DNA of 64,000 nt from Taeniopygia guttata (Eukaryota > Chordata > Aves > Passeriformes > Estrildidae), in assembly GCF_048771995.1 (NCBI RefSeq), contig NC_133032.1:28607501-28671500 (forward strand). Direction: 5' to 3'. The translations under genes were made by a program, and so were the position numbers. Positions 26,759 through 49,160 of this stretch are shown here, piece by piece (position 1 is the stretch's first letter; each line of letters opens with the position of its first letter). The notes beneath the pieces were generated by a model. It did no database searches. It saw nothing but the letters and a program-made list of their open reading frames with translations, and had not been told where the DNA came from.

Positions 26759-26834
26759 CTCCCCATACATTTAAGCCACTCATGTGCCAAAGGGAAGATT
26801 TTCAATATTCTTCAGATAATGGGGCCAGCCCCAC
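26759..26834 (-). repeat. Second copy of the KMO terminal coding region
   Basis: This 76-bp segment differs from 26993-27068 at 6 positions. On the minus strand it still reads WPHYLKNIENLPFGT before a stop, close to the real KMO end. It lies in the KMO 3' UTR, separated from the true copy by a CR1 fragment. Confidence 0.85.
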
Positions 26835-26992
26835 AAGGACAAGAGAACTGGTGAAGGATTTAGAGCACAAGTCCTGTGAGAAGCAGCTGAGGGAGCTGGG
26901 GGTATTTAGCCTGGAGAAAGAAGGCTCAGTGGACACCTTATCACTCTCTACAACATTCTGACAGGGGGATGTAGCCAGGCAGGGGTCAGGCT
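26835..26992 (+). repeat. CR1 LINE internal fragment
   Basis: Aligns with 30290-30432 (for example GAGCACAAGTCCTGTGAGAA and GCTCAGTGGACACCTTA). It ends before the CR1 3' terminus, so it did not arise as a simple retrotransposed 3' end. Confidence 0.85.
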
Positions 26993-27004
26993 CTCCCCAT
27001 ACCT

Positions 27005-36655
<9,651 letters not shown>

Positions 36656-38257
36656 GCTAGGTCAGCCCCTGGGTCTCAGATCCCTTCTCTGTCTCTGATC
36701 CCTCTGCTTCTCCCCAGTCCCACTGCCCTGGCCAGTGGGGAGGGGAAAGGGATGGAATGTGGTTGGCTGAGTCATGCCTGGCTTCTTCTCCCCCGATTCA
36801 CATTAAAGTTTAACTTCCAGCCCAGAGACTGTCAGGGAGTCAGCCTGGCTGAGCCTGAGGTGTTGAGATGGCAGCATGGTGTTATTCAGTCAGGCTCTGT
36901 CCAAAGACCTGTTTTGGAAATTGTAGAGCAATCCGGCAGTCTCCAAGGAATACACACAGAGCAGGAGGAGAACTTGCATCAGCCAGGCTTTTGTTGGTGC
37001 TTCACTGGGATGCAACTGCAGAAGCATTGGTGGGACAATGTGGAGCGACTTCTGGAACCTCTCCTGAGGGTGGGTTGTGAGCCACACTACTTGCCCAGGA
37101 GCCTCATCCCATCTTTGAGGACATCTTTCATCCAAGGAAGCTGTGTGTGGCTCAGGTATTCTGGGGTGTGATGCTTAGGAGAGAGTCCATGCCTGCTCTG
37201 CAAAAGCCTTCCAGGACTTAGATGAGGCTGAGAGGAGACATCTCTGCAGGCATTATTCCACATGCCCATCCCTGGGAGGAAATGCTCTGCTGAGCCAATG
37301 CTGCCCACAGTAAGCATTGAAAAGGGAGGAGCCAATTAGAGCCAAATACAATAACTAAACAGCAGACAGTGAAACTGAAGATATTTGTATCACTGAATAC
37401 AATTTATTGCTTAACCTGCCAGGTCCCAGCAGATTTGTCTCAGAGAATCATTAAGGCAGAAAAAGCCCTCTAAGAACATAGAGTCCCAGCTGTTAACCCA
37501 GCACTGCCAAGCACACCACTATGACCCTAAATGCCACATCTTCATGGCTGTCAAAGACCTACAGGGATGGGGCAGGACTCAAGTGCTTCCCCGGGCAGCC
37601 TCTTCCAATGTCTGACAATGTTTTCAGTTAAGAGTTTCTTCCTAATATTCAATCCAAACTCCCATGACACTACTTGAGGCCATTTCCTCTTTCAGGTAGT
37701 TGTAAAAAGTGAGAACTTGTAGAGAGCAATAAGAATCTCAAAGACAACAGAGCAGAGAGGGCAAAGAGCAAGGTAGGTTTTACATAGTAAATAAATTATT
37801 CATTAATTGTTTTTGCAACACAGACAGCACATGATTAGCTTCCAGAAGTGATAGTTAACTATCTTTTCTTCATTACAAACAAAATGTAGGTCCCTGGGTT
37901 TTCTTAATCAGACTCACTCACAAACTGCACCAGGCAAACCCAGTACAGATGTTCTCCACTCTAAAAACAGAAAGTGGGAAGATATTGAGAAAGTGCTATA
38001 AAATCATTGTTCACCTTTCTATATTAAGCAAAATCAGGCTGCTGAGAGTATGAAAAAGTGTTGCCTGATAAAAACTCTGAGTGAGCCTTTTAAGAAGTCA
38101 AAAATAAAACTAAAAAGAACAGGATAACATGGGTGTGGATTAAAGCTTGTCCTCTGGGGAAAAGTAAATGAGGGAAAAGTGCTTGATTTATGTTGCTGAA
38201 AAAAAAGACATGTGAATGGCTGAGGAAGAACAGCAGGATTTGTTGGTTTTAGAAAGG
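36656..38257. other. Spacer between the KMO start and the C21orf58 end
   Basis: Holds a CR1 fragment (37440-37700), a possible C21orf58 poly(A) hexamer (minus-strand AATAAA at 37403-37408) and presumably the KMO promoter. No CpG island is seen at KMO exon 1 and no other gene was recognised. Confidence 0.55.
37440..37700 (-). repeat. CR1 LINE fragment
   Basis: Antisense CR1 (AGAATCATTAAGGCAGAAAA, GGGCAGCCTCTTCCAATGTC, GAGTTTCTTCCTAATATTC). It may lie inside the C21orf58 3' UTR. Confidence 0.8.
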
Positions 38258-41200
38258 CTATGGTCCACTTGCAGAGGATCCTGTACTGTCAGTATGTGGG
38301 CCACCTGCAACAAGAAAAACGGGGTTATTTTGTTTAGTAACAGCCAGTAGTGCTCCAGCTGCAAAAAGATGTGTTTAGTCTCATACCTTGTGGTGGCAGG
38401 CAGCTGAAAAAGAGGAAGAACAAAGTTTAAAGGCCATGACAAGACCTACTGATTTCTGCAGTGAATTGCACTGACCCTGACAGGAGCCAGGAGTTCTTTG
38501 CTGGTTTAGATTACAAACCCATGTCAAGGGGAAATAGGTAGAAATGTTCATCCCTTATAATCCCATTAGGGAAATAATCTGTTCAGGAATTCAAATCCTC
38601 TGCTAAAGAGGGCTGTACAGATACCCCTGCCAGCGGGTCACCCATGCCCAAGGCTGCAGCTGCCTCCATCCTGTTCTGTTCACTAAGGCTCTGAAAGAGC
38701 CATGGCCCAGAAATAAAGGTTGAGTTCTCACAGCGTGTCCCCATGTTACCCCTCCATCCATGCTCTAGCAAGGTGCATTTCTTCACCAGCCTTGGCATGC
38801 AAGAACTTCCTAGCACCTAGGAAGCCAAGCAGGACAAGCTCAGAGGAAGGCACAAAGCAAGTGAGCCCCTGGAGGAGCTGGCTGTGACCTCTGCACAGGG
38901 CTCAAGGGCTCTATGGATTTGGGAGCATCCTGTGGAGAAGTTCATCCATTTCTGCACTGGTAACCCACCCCTTTCAACTGCAAGCACAAGCTTATGGCAA
39001 AGGCTCAGCATTTTCTCTGATACTCCCCTCCCTTTGTACCATTTTTCTTAGCTGGTGGTTTTGAATTTTTATTTTCCCAGGAATTTCTGATTCGCAAATG
39101 TCCCAGCAGTGCTTTAAGAACATAAACCCTGCTGGAAACCTTAGCCCAAATGTAAAACACTTCCCCATCCCCTCCCCACCCCTGCCTTATTTAGGTTACT
39201 GACAAAAAAAAAGGAGGTGGGAGCCCTCGCAGAGCACAGCAATGCAGCATGGCAGGCTGGGGGATCGATGTGATCCTCATCCTTGTCAGATCCCCACGTT
39301 TATCCCACAGTCTGCCCTGCCACCCCGCCTGGGCAGGGAGAAAGGGCTGCAAGCACATGTCACAGCTGCCTGCTACTTACGTGGGCTGGGCAGAGCTGGC
39401 AGTCCAGTGCTGCTCTGTGGATGTGGGCAGAAAGCTCCTGGGGGGCACTGGGAACACCCCCGAGGGAGGGTAATGGTGGTGGTGGTGCACCACAGGTGCC
39501 TTGGGCCTCTCTGCTCTCACAGCCAGGGGAGCAGCAAGCTGCAGGTCCTTGTTGGAGAGAGACAAAGGTGGCTGCAGAAACCTCTGCCCCTCACAGTGGG
39601 AGAGGTCCCTAGCTGAGGGCCAGGGTTCCACTCAGCCACCCCTTGGGAAAGAAAGACCTTCGGGATGTGTCTGGAGGAGAGTCTGCAGGTTCCAATACAG
39701 AAGGTCCAAGAACACTTCAGATTGTGACTTCAGTCACTTGGTGACTTCAGATTTCACCTGATACTCAGACCCCACTCCCTCCAATTTATTCCATCAGTCA
39801 ATGTCAGGGAAATGCAGAATAACAGGATGGCCTGGAGAGGAAGGTGGGCATAAGGCCATGCTCTTCCTCTGCCATCTCTCCTAAGGAGCAGTGTCCTCCA
39901 CAGCCCTCTGGCTCTCCCAGCACTCTGTGTGTTTTACCCAGGCCTGGTGCCCTCCCAGGGAGATGAGCCATTGCCCTCCAGGCTGGGTGTTGTTACCTGC
40001 TGTGTGTGCTGGAGTGGGCCAGAGCTGGCCCCCCCAAGCTGTGTGAGCAGCATCGGCGGCAGAGCCTTCAGCATCATGTTCTGCATCATGATCTGGTGCA
40101 TCTGAGCATTCTGCATCAGCATCATCTCCACCATATCTGGGAAGAGAAGAAAAGAATCAGAGCTTTATCCACAACTGACAAGCAGCAGAGGCATCGTGGG
40201 AAGGAGTATCCTCCAGCACACAGATTGGTCACTGCAGCAAAGGCAAAGCAGCTGAAAGGGGGCACATTGTCCTGAGTTGTAAGATGTGTGTCTATTCTAT
40301 TTACCATCTATTAGGAGTAGGGCAGTTATCTTCTGTTAACTGGGCAGTTTTCTTTATCTCTTCCACAAGCAATCCTGCCTCCAGAGAGATATCTTCTATT
40401 AATAGGCTGCTGAGTGTCACTGCATGACTGATAAAATTACATCATCCCATTGTAAAATGCTCCACCCAGAAAGAAGAGCCAAACATTCCTACCTAAATAT
40501 AATCTGAGACTTAAAACAACAGAGACAACCTTTTCCCGCTAAATTCCCAAAAGAACAACTGTCTTCTCCACTGGATTCCCAGAAAAAGACCATCTACACC
40601 ACCACCAGACCTTCAAAAAAAACCTACACCCTTCTACAAAACCACTGCTTTAACAAAACCACATCTGCCACTCCAAGAAAACTACAGCCACCATTTAATC
40701 AAAACTGCTACCAACATCCTAACCAACAGTGTCAAGTTGTATTCTACCTCTGTCACTAGTTTATTTTCTAGTTTTTTGTACTATTGCATTTGTATTTTTT
40801 TAAATTTTACTAGTAAAAAACTGTTATTCCTATTCCTATATCTTAACCTGAAAACCCCTTAATTTAAAAATATATAATAATTCAGAGAGAAAGAGTTCAC
40901 ATTTTCCTTTTCAAAGAAGGCTCCTGTTTTCCTTGATAGACACCTGTCTTTTCAAACCAAGACACACATGAAGAATATTATCATTATTTCCCCAGACAGC
41001 GCAAAGTTAATGATGTCTGTGAGTGAGGTTGTTCATGCCAGCTTTCCTGTTTCTCCTCCCTCCTACAAGAAAGCTGCTGCCGAGGACCTATTCTGCTGCT
41101 TGCCCTGCAAGCCCACACCCCTGCCTGTGCTGAATGGCAGGATGGAGAAGAGCTGAGCTGCAGCTTTCCCTTGCTCCAGCAAGGACAGGCTCCTGGCTGT

Positions 41201-44200
41201 GCTCTCCATTGCTTCAGCCCCGGATCATTGCTTTCCTGTCAGAGGTTTCCTCACATTTATGTGATATTGCAGTGCCACCTTGAGTGAGAGTCCACTGACT
41301 CACAGAATTGTAAAGGTTGGAAAAGACCTTTAACATCATCAAGTCCAACCCTCAATCTGTCATTTCATGCACACAAATCTCCTTACATGATCTCTGGGAT
41401 CCAAAGGACTTGTGCAGTGTAACTAATTTGCTTGGGGAGAAGTGAAGAGGGAGAGGTGAGAAAAAAAGAAGGGGGAAAAAAATGAAGGCAAGTCTCATTT
41501 TCCTTTTTACTGATTATAAAAAAAGTAGTTTTCATGTAGCAGCTTCAGAGAAGTCATGAGTGGCTCGGGACTATTTTGCTTATGGAAATAAACTCTGATT
41601 CAAAAATCCAGAAACTTAGATGAAGTATGAGCTGAAAAATACTGCAGTTTCATGACTGAGGATTCCTGGGTGGGATGAACCTTTGGCTGAAAGCTGAGCC
41701 AGGGAAATTGTCCCAGGTTTTAGTTCATGTATTATTTCACAGTAGCACCCACCTATGTTTAGAAATAAACTTTTTTCTTGGCATTGCACTATATTTAGAA
41801 CAACACTTTCAGATATTCTGTCTTGTTTCCAAATACAGGGTACAAACAAAAGCCTGAGGAAATTGAACAGCAGGTTAGGAAAGAACAAAAGAATAAAACC
41901 ACATTTTAGAAGCCTCTTTGGTAATTCTGGAATCATCCATGTGCATGACTTTGACTTTATTAATATTACTCAGTGCCATGAGTTGAGCTGTTTTGCTGTC
42001 CCAATCTTCCCTTGAGTTTGTAGTTCCTTTTTCTTTAGTTTTAGCGATAAGAGTTTCACAACTGGTACCCATCTCATTTATGAAGCACAAGTCCCCAAGC
42101 TCCACCAGCTCATTAAACAGCACATCACTAACGAGCTTGGACACCATCCCATGTCCCCTTTCAGTTGCCACAGCACCTGCCCTGCCCTCTCCAGGCCTGG
42201 TGGCAGGAGCTGGCTGCTGTGTGGAGAGTTTGTTACCTTCTTTAATGCTCCCAGAGCGGGGGGCTGCAAAGGGCTGGGCTGGGGGAATCTGTGTGATCAG
42301 AGGGGAGGGCTGAGGCAGCTGCTGGATGATGGTGGCAGGCTGAGTTGGCATCTGGAACAGGAAGGAAAATGGAGAAGTCAGGGTTGGTTTTGGCCAGCTC
42401 TCCCAGCTATGAGAATAGCTGTCATCTGCCTAGGCTTCGGGAAAACTCTGGGATTCTCGTGGAGAAGCTGTTGAGGCTGTGAGCAAACAGTGATGTGCAT
42501 TAGAAAGTAGCTGAATGGTCAGGCTGGAGTGTGCCAGTTTGCCACTCCTTTTGCCATCTTGTTCCATTCCCATTGTTAATTCTGGGCCTTATTTGCAAGA
42601 TGATTTTCCGTTAGGATTCGCTGCAGGCAGCAAGGATCCCATAAAAGAGCAAGAGGCATATTTTCCCTTTTTCTGTGATGAGCAATTCCATACAGCTCCC
42701 AAATGATTGTCAGCTCAGACAGGCACAGTGCTGGTGGTGTTTTCTAGGAGACAATCCTTACGGTCTGCTGGATAATCCTTGGTGGCTCTCCTTGGGAAGC
42801 TGGAAAAGGGATCTGGTAGATTTGTGGGAGGGCAGCTCTGTGGTCATGGCAGTGTCCCCCATCTGTTGCAGGTGGCTGTGAAAGCTCTTCCAGGAGGTGC
42901 TGCTCCTGTAAAGTTAAGTATTTTCTTAAAGAAAATCTGGTCACAGCAAGGCAGACAATATGGTTATGTTCTTTGGACTGCATGGGATTAGCCCCTGGGA
43001 AACTGCAGCAAGGGCACTGCCAGTGCCTGCATAAGTGCAAAGTTTTCCTTTCCATAGATCTTGAAGCATAAGAGAAAAGTATTGGGGAAAAAAAATAATG
43101 TGCAGAACAAGCTGCTGAACGTCTGGGAAAACATTTCAATAATAGTTGGTATCCTCCACAAACTAGGAATAAATAACAATTATTATTGTCTCTACTTTGG
43201 CATTGCTAACAATCCCTTCTTTGCATTTTGGCACAGAAAGTTTATGAGACAGCAGCTCAGGACAAACAGATTCATCCCACTTTAGTGCCTGAAGCAGGTG
43301 CAAGCTCACACAGCTGTAGTGAGGGAAGCCAAGCTGCTCCCCAGGCTCTTTCCCTGATTAGTTGGCCCAGCCTTTATATTCCAAAGCAGCAGAGCACTAA
43401 ATCCTGCCCAGCCCCAGAACTAAAGGCCAGGAAAACACTGAACCCACATCAGCAGACAGAGAGGGCTCTTACCCTAAGCTCCTGCAGCAGATCTTTCCTT
43501 TGCCTCAGGGCACTTTGGAGAATGTCCTGGGGTCTGTTCCCTGGAAGAGGAAGAGACCATTATCTTCTCAAAGGATCACAAAGACAGAGCTATTAAAGCA
43601 CCTGTGTTATGATATTAATGTGGAAAATGTGTTATTAGATAGCTTGATGTTGCATATGGGTAAAACCTTACAAAATAATGGTCTTGCTACCTTTTTAAAA
43701 TCATTGCTCAGGCCTCCTACTTTGGCTAAGCAGAAAAGGATGGTGGGAAAGTGACTCAACTGAATTAGAGGTAGAAAAAGAAGTTATATAACCATGATGT
43801 GCTCCCATCGTGGGGTGTGTTGGTTGGTTGGGTTATGTTTGATAGAATTTAAAACTATGTTACTGGCAAAGGCCTAACTTCTCAAAAAGGCCTGGTTTTT
43901 GCAATAAAGAGGCTCTCCTTCACACCTGCCTGGGGACTCTGTGTCACTCTGCTTCAACAGCTTGAGTTCTTCCACAAAAGAACTTATCTTGTCAAACACG
44001 TGTGGATAATGACTTTATGCCATGTGCAGTCACAGCTGCTCAGCAGCTCTACAAACGCAAAACACCTCTGAAAATAAACTCTTAAGATTTCTTTCTAAAG
44101 CCCCCTTTTAACCTCCTGATTTAGGAATCCCTTTCAGGCTGAAAGTTTCTAGATGTGCCCAGTGCATGCAGAGGATGCCTGTTTGTAGTAACAGCTCCAA

Positions 44201-45699
44201 CAAGATCTGGTTTGAATGTCAACTGTTCTGTTCCTATTTTATTCTAAATCAACTTTCTTTTCAGTTCATCCCACACATGGTTGATTTTGACATGAAGATA
44301 AGCAAGAATGGAGCCATGCCTGGCATCTGCTCTGGAAAGCACCATTCTGTATTTTGAAACTGCAAGTTATTATGGGGGATTTTTTAAAAATGTTTGGCCA
44401 CAGCATTAGAAGATTCCTACTATTTGTGCATCAGATCAATGAATAGGAGCCCACAGTACAGTCTAGAAATATCACTGAGCTTCTACTATTAGCATTGAAT
44501 CCATAGATAATATAAACAGTACATGTGTCATGCAAAGAAATGTTCCTCCTGCCTTTTCAGGATCACCAAAGCCAAGAAAACAGCCAGACTACAACAGGGT
44601 GCACTCCTAGGTGTAAGAGCTAGGACAAACTGGATCAGCATCAGTTTGCTCCAGCTGAGAGGCTGCACAGGATACCTGGGCAGGAGGTAGGAAGGAAGTC
44701 ATCTTATGTTAGTGCTCAGCTGGTTGTTCACTTCCCTTTGTCAGGAAAAAAATAGATTAAGAAATTCAAAAGATAAAAAGCAGTTAGCTCAGAGCTGTTA
44801 GGGAGGAGAGGGGATCATCTCCTGAGGAATTCATGCCTGAGAACACAAGCAAGCCCTTTCCAAAATATACCTAAAATTAGAACAAATGCTTCTCTTACTT
44901 GCAGCTGGGAGAGAAAAGTCCATCTTCCTTAGGTTCTCCTGTTCATTTTCTAGTCTCTGTTGGCAGAACCATAATTGGTTATAAGTCAGGCAGGAAAGCT
45001 CACAATGATTCCCAAGCCTATGGCACAGGTTTGGGATGGAGGAAATAGAGCAGAAGTGGAGAAAAAATGGTGGTTCTTAAAGAAGTATGGAATGTCTCAT
45101 TACAAATATAGTTACAATAAAGAATAGTGATGCTTCCAACTGTCCAAGCAATTCCAGAGCTTAAAACTGATAGCCTGGTGAATCAGCAGACATAATCAAT
45201 TTTGTAGGCAGAGAGCTGCATCATATGAAGAACTTGATAATGTTGAGTTTGGGCTTGCCTGATAGTCCAAGATCTGGACTCTTGAATCACCAAGGGTCTG
45301 ACCAGGCAATACATCTTATATGAAGGCAGACATTAAATTGCCTTAAAACAATCTGAGATTCTCTTTACCCAAGATTTACTCCTAAACTTTGACTGTCCCA
45401 GCTCAAACTAGCTTTGAGCTAACTAGTTTTGGGTTACATCTCCCAAAAAATCAAAGTCAATTTTATTCACTGTAGATTCATGAAGATTTGTACAATATAT
45501 TTAAGAAAGTGACAGTAAGTAGTAGCACTCCTCAGTGTATCTCATTAAAGTTATACTATTTTAAAATACAGTGTTAATGCTTCAACATGCAAGAGCAAAA
45601 AGCAGAGCAAAGGTGACCCATGCAGAATTATTCCCCTACCTTTTCTAGGAGTTTGAGTTTCAGTCGTGTCAGGTGATCCACCACTGAAGGATCTGCCAT
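38258..45699 (-). CDS. C21orf58: C21orf58 orthologue (DUF4587 protein), nine coding exons
   Basis: A poorly understood vertebrate protein next to PCNT in human. Coding exons on the minus strand: 45640-45699 (ATG; exon begins 45705), 44899-44956, 43473-43540, 42762-42905, 42237-42351, 39997-40136, 39381-39547, 38387-38403, 38258-38304. All phases agree, giving 816 nt (271 aa). It starts MADPSVVDHLTRLKLKLLEK, continues with a coiled segment (ALRQRKDLLQELR/EQHLLEEL), a Pro/Gln-rich linker, then the DUF4587 core VEMMLMQNAQMHQIMMQNMM, and a five-His run followed by a Pro-rich tail. The last two exons (one only 17 nt) are supported by splice sites, phase and an in-frame TAG, and are less certain than the rest. 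Head-to-head with PCNT, as in human. Function is unknown; I infer nothing beyond possible co-regulation with PCNT. Confidence 0.8.
40268..40964 (+). mobile_element. Solo LTR in a C21orf58 intron, with 5-bp target duplication
   Basis: The 697-bp element begins TGTCCTGAGTTGTAAGATG and ends AACCAAGACA, bounded by CACAT on both sides (40263-40267 and 40965-40969). TG...CA ends plus a 5-bp duplication fit an ERVL-like or ERV1-like LTR. No internal region remains. It lies antisense to C21orf58 in the intron between 39997-40136 and 42237-42351. Intact flanks point to a moderately recent insertion. Confidence 0.8.
41290..41400 (-). repeat. CR1 LINE fragment
   Basis: Short antisense CR1 tail with CACAGAATTGTAAAGGTTGG and ATCATCAAGTCCAACCCTC, in a C21orf58 intron. 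Confidence 0.7.
43605..43972 (+). mobile_element. Possible LTR remnant in a C21orf58 intron
   Basis: A TATATAA-like box near 43783, AATAAAG near 43910 and an ending GCTTCAACA resemble an LTR R-U5 end. The left edge and family are uncertain and no target duplication was found. Confidence 0.35.
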
Positions 45700-45705
45700 T
45701 ATCTT

Positions 45706-48317
45706 CTGGAAGAGTAGGCAGGCAAAAGCAGGTTGAAAAGCTAAACAGAGGCAGATAGGCTTTCAGTGCCCATTTTTTTCCCCCTCCACAGTTTTCACAG
45801 AATAATACCATTATTAAAAAACAGTAATACAAGATGAGGAGAGATTGAGAGAAGCAGATAAAAGCTTCAGTTTCACTCCGAGGTCAGAACGAGAACAGGC
45901 ATTCATAAGTTCACAGACACAGCTTTTTCCTGCCATTTCTCTCAACATACTTTTGTGCTGCAGGTTGTGATGTTCACAGGAAGGCAACTGAGACTGAATA
46001 TTTATTTATTTGTCTCTTCCTAATGGTTGCTATCCTTCCCCTGGCAGCATCACTAAGCCTGGCCTCTGTGTTGTTAGAGACTTTTAATTAGCTCAGAGGT
46101 TTGTGCCTGTAACCTGGTTGCTAAGTTTATAGTGTCAACAGGTAACATAAACAATTTAATCTCCAAGCACAGAAGCTTGTGTACCTTTGGTAAAGCAAAT
46201 GCCTGGCACATTAATGGACAAGAAAAAAAGAAGTAAAAGCCAATGGTTCTTTGAAACAAGCCCAGTGCCAGCAGTCAGATTATGATCTTGCTGATTGGTA
46301 CCTGTTTATTCCCCTACAGGGGGTCTGCACACTTTTGACATAGCTCTTTACGTGAGTTATTACCACACAGTGACTGAAAAAATTAAGGAGCATAGCTGGA
46401 ACTCTCCCCTGGCTAAGTCCAAGAGTGAAGGGGATATGGTGTAACATCTCCCAAGAAACCTGTAGAATGTCTCCCTCTCCCAGCAAAGCCCTACCAGCAT
46501 AAAAACAGGGTCACATTTATCAGTGACATCCATAAAATGCACACCAAGCCAAGAGAAAAAAAGCCAAGGAACAGATACACCTTCTCAGTAGAGACAAGTT
46601 ACAACCAAGTTACAATCCTCTGCTCCCAGGAGAGACAAGTTACAAGCCTTTCCTCCCTCAAAGGACACAACAAAACTGCAGCAGAGGCACTGCTGGCAGC
46701 TGGAGCAGCTCAGAGATGCTCCTGAGCTGTGTGAGAGCAGTACAGATGACCTGCCCCAGCTGTGACCCACGCAGCCCATCCCTAAAAACACACAGGCTGG
46801 AAGGTGCTGGAGAAATTAGGGCAACTAAGGGGCAGGGATCCCTAAAACAGCTGTGCTGTGTCAGAGCTGGGGTTCAGCTCTCCCTGGCAATGCTTTGTGG
46901 TGAATGGCAGGAGCAATGAGCCAGAACAGAAAATCCTCTCACCTGCCTGCAGCTCTCCTGGGAAACAACTCCGAGTCCAATTCTCTACTTGAAAACACCA
47001 AACAGAATTTTCTGTAACATCTTTGACTTCTTCATATGAGCAGCTGCAGCTCAGACAAGTTCCTAACTTCTAAGTTCCTAACTTATAACTCCATAACTCC
47101 ATAACTAGGAGTTTCCTAGTGATGCATCAGCATAGCTTGTTTCTGTGCTGGGAAAGAAACCCACCACTTTTGGACTGCTGGTGAATATTGAGCTGGTTAT
47201 TTTATCAACAACTGGTATACTACAGTGCTCCTAAAAGCTGAATTTCTAGACTTCACTGTAGTATGAATAGAGGGTTACAAGAGAGCTTGACGAAAAGAAA
47301 CAGGTATGAGTATTGCATTAAAAGTACAGCACCAGTGTAAGCAACTGAATTTCCTAAAGAGGAAATGAAGATAAATTTTTGCTTGATGTAACAGATAACC
47401 CAGAGAAAATCTAATACTAGGGGGTGGGGAAATTAATTTTTTTTTAAATGGCACTTTCTAGCAAACCTGCTGAAGGAGCTATCTCTTCCCACACTTATGG
47501 ATGCCTTGGTCACAGTGTGATCCTTACCCTTGGGACATCTTACAACCTGCTCATTAATTGGGTGCCAGGAATGTGCCAGCCACACACAAAATCTTGCTGG
47601 AAGGGATCTGTAGCTACACTGAATCCCAAACAAGGAATCACACTTGAGAATGAGGATTCAAAAGAGCAAAACCAGGCAAATTTAATCCTACAGAAGAATA
47701 ACAGGTGTGTTACATGCACCTCACAGGACATCATTATTCTGCTCTATTTAGCAGTGCTGAAGTCAGAGTTTGGACACTGCACTTAGTTTTAGACATGGTG
47801 GTTCAAGAGGGAAAGAAAGTCCAGGAAAAAAAAATAATAAAAAGGTTCTATTTACCAAATGTATGTTCCAAGGAAGACTTTAAATAACTGGCTTTGTTCA
47901 GTTAGTAAGTAGATGGTGAAAAGAGGACAGGCCAGCAGTTTTTAAATAAATGAGAGGATACGATCAAAGAGTGGGTGAAGGGCGGGGGTTGTATCTGGAA
48001 AAACACAAGTATTTGGCTTAATGAGGAAGAGAAAAACTGATAAAACCAGGGAAAGAAATCTTCATTAGCCACTAAGGGAAATGATGAAGCAGCTCTCAAA
48101 AAAAAACCCCCAACTTTCACAGAAGTTGTTTACAAACAATTAAAAAAACAAATGTGTCGAACATTGCAGGATTCCTCAGATATAAGAATGGATTAGATAA
48201 CCTGATGAGGTCCATACCAGTATTGCATTTCTTTGATGTCTTGTATTGATTTTGATATTTTATACCTTAATTTTAATTTCTATGAGTTCTGAAAGACAAT
48301 TTAAAAAGATGTTATGG
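45706..48317. other. C21orf58 upstream intron, part 1
   Basis: Presumed intron between a noncoding first exon near 49.1 kb and the first coding exon. Contains one arm of an inverted duplicate (47519-47621). Nothing else recognised. Confidence 0.5.
47519..47621 (+). repeat. Inverted duplicate, arm 1
   Basis: Reverse-complement match to 49848-49951 in the PCNT promoter region, about 85 percent, sharing CCAGGAATGTGCCAGCCACA. This arm has lost the CpG sites of the other. Confidence 0.8.
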
Positions 48318-48690
48318 TAACAACCAAGATGATTAGAGGGGTGGAGCAGCTCTGCTTTGAGGAAAGGCTGAGAGAATTGGGATTGATCAGCCTGAAAAAG
48401 AGATTTTGGGGTGACCTAATTGCGGCCTTCCAGTATCTGAAGGGAGCCTACAAGAAGGATGGAGAGAGATAATTTACAGGGGCCTGGAGTGGCAGGACAA
48501 GGGGAAATGACTTCCCACTGACAGAGAGTAGGTTTAGATTGGATATTAGGAAAAAATTAATTTCTGTGAAGCCCTGGAAACAGGTTGCTCAAACAAATCT
48601 GTGGTGCCTGATCCTTGGAGGTGTTCACTGAGACATCTCATCATTCAGACTTTGTCTTTTGGCGTTGCCCTCGAGGCAGATGGGCTTTTT
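48318..48690 (+). repeat. CR1 LINE fragment
   Basis: Sense CR1 sequence (GGTGGAGCAGCTCTGCTTTG, GGCTGAGAGAATTGGGATTG, TAGATTGGATATTAGG) near the CR1 3' end. Confidence 0.85.
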
Positions 48691-48788
48691 AGTGCTTGCC
48701 AATCCAGCACACTGCTCCAAGTAACAGATTTGACTAAAGCCTGTATTTTTATAACTTAATGATTTCAAAACACAAAAAAAGCTACCAG

Positions 48789-49038
48789 TTTTGTAGCATC
48801 AATAAGCAGAGCAAAAGGGAGTTGAAGGTTGGACATCTGGGATCTTAAACATATGGCCCTTCAAGGACGTTGGAGTAACCAGAAGACTCCAGAGGAGATA
48901 AAAGCCTGGAAAGTTGGAGACAACTCCATGTCCGAGAAAATGACAATAGAGGGATGAAAGAATGACAACCAAATTAGCACGAAGAGCAAAAAAATCAATT
49001 AGTAACACAGGACAGGATACTGATTACTGAAGAGCATC
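48789..49038 (+). mobile_element. Partial copy of the same LTR family as 10553-11023
   Basis: Shared stretches such as GATCTTAAA..TATGGCC and CAAATTAGCACGAAG align it with 10580-10800 in the same orientation. Only the 5' half of the LTR is present; it stops about 120 bp before the CCAAT array. Diverged, so probably old. Confidence 0.6.
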
Positions 49039-49160
49039 ATGCACCTCAGAACCAATGACCATTAATTGATTTCTTCACTGAAAATTTACAAATAAGCGAA
49101 AAGGCGGGAAAGGAGCCACCAACCCTCCCTGCGCCATAATGGCAGCCCCAGCCCCGCCTG

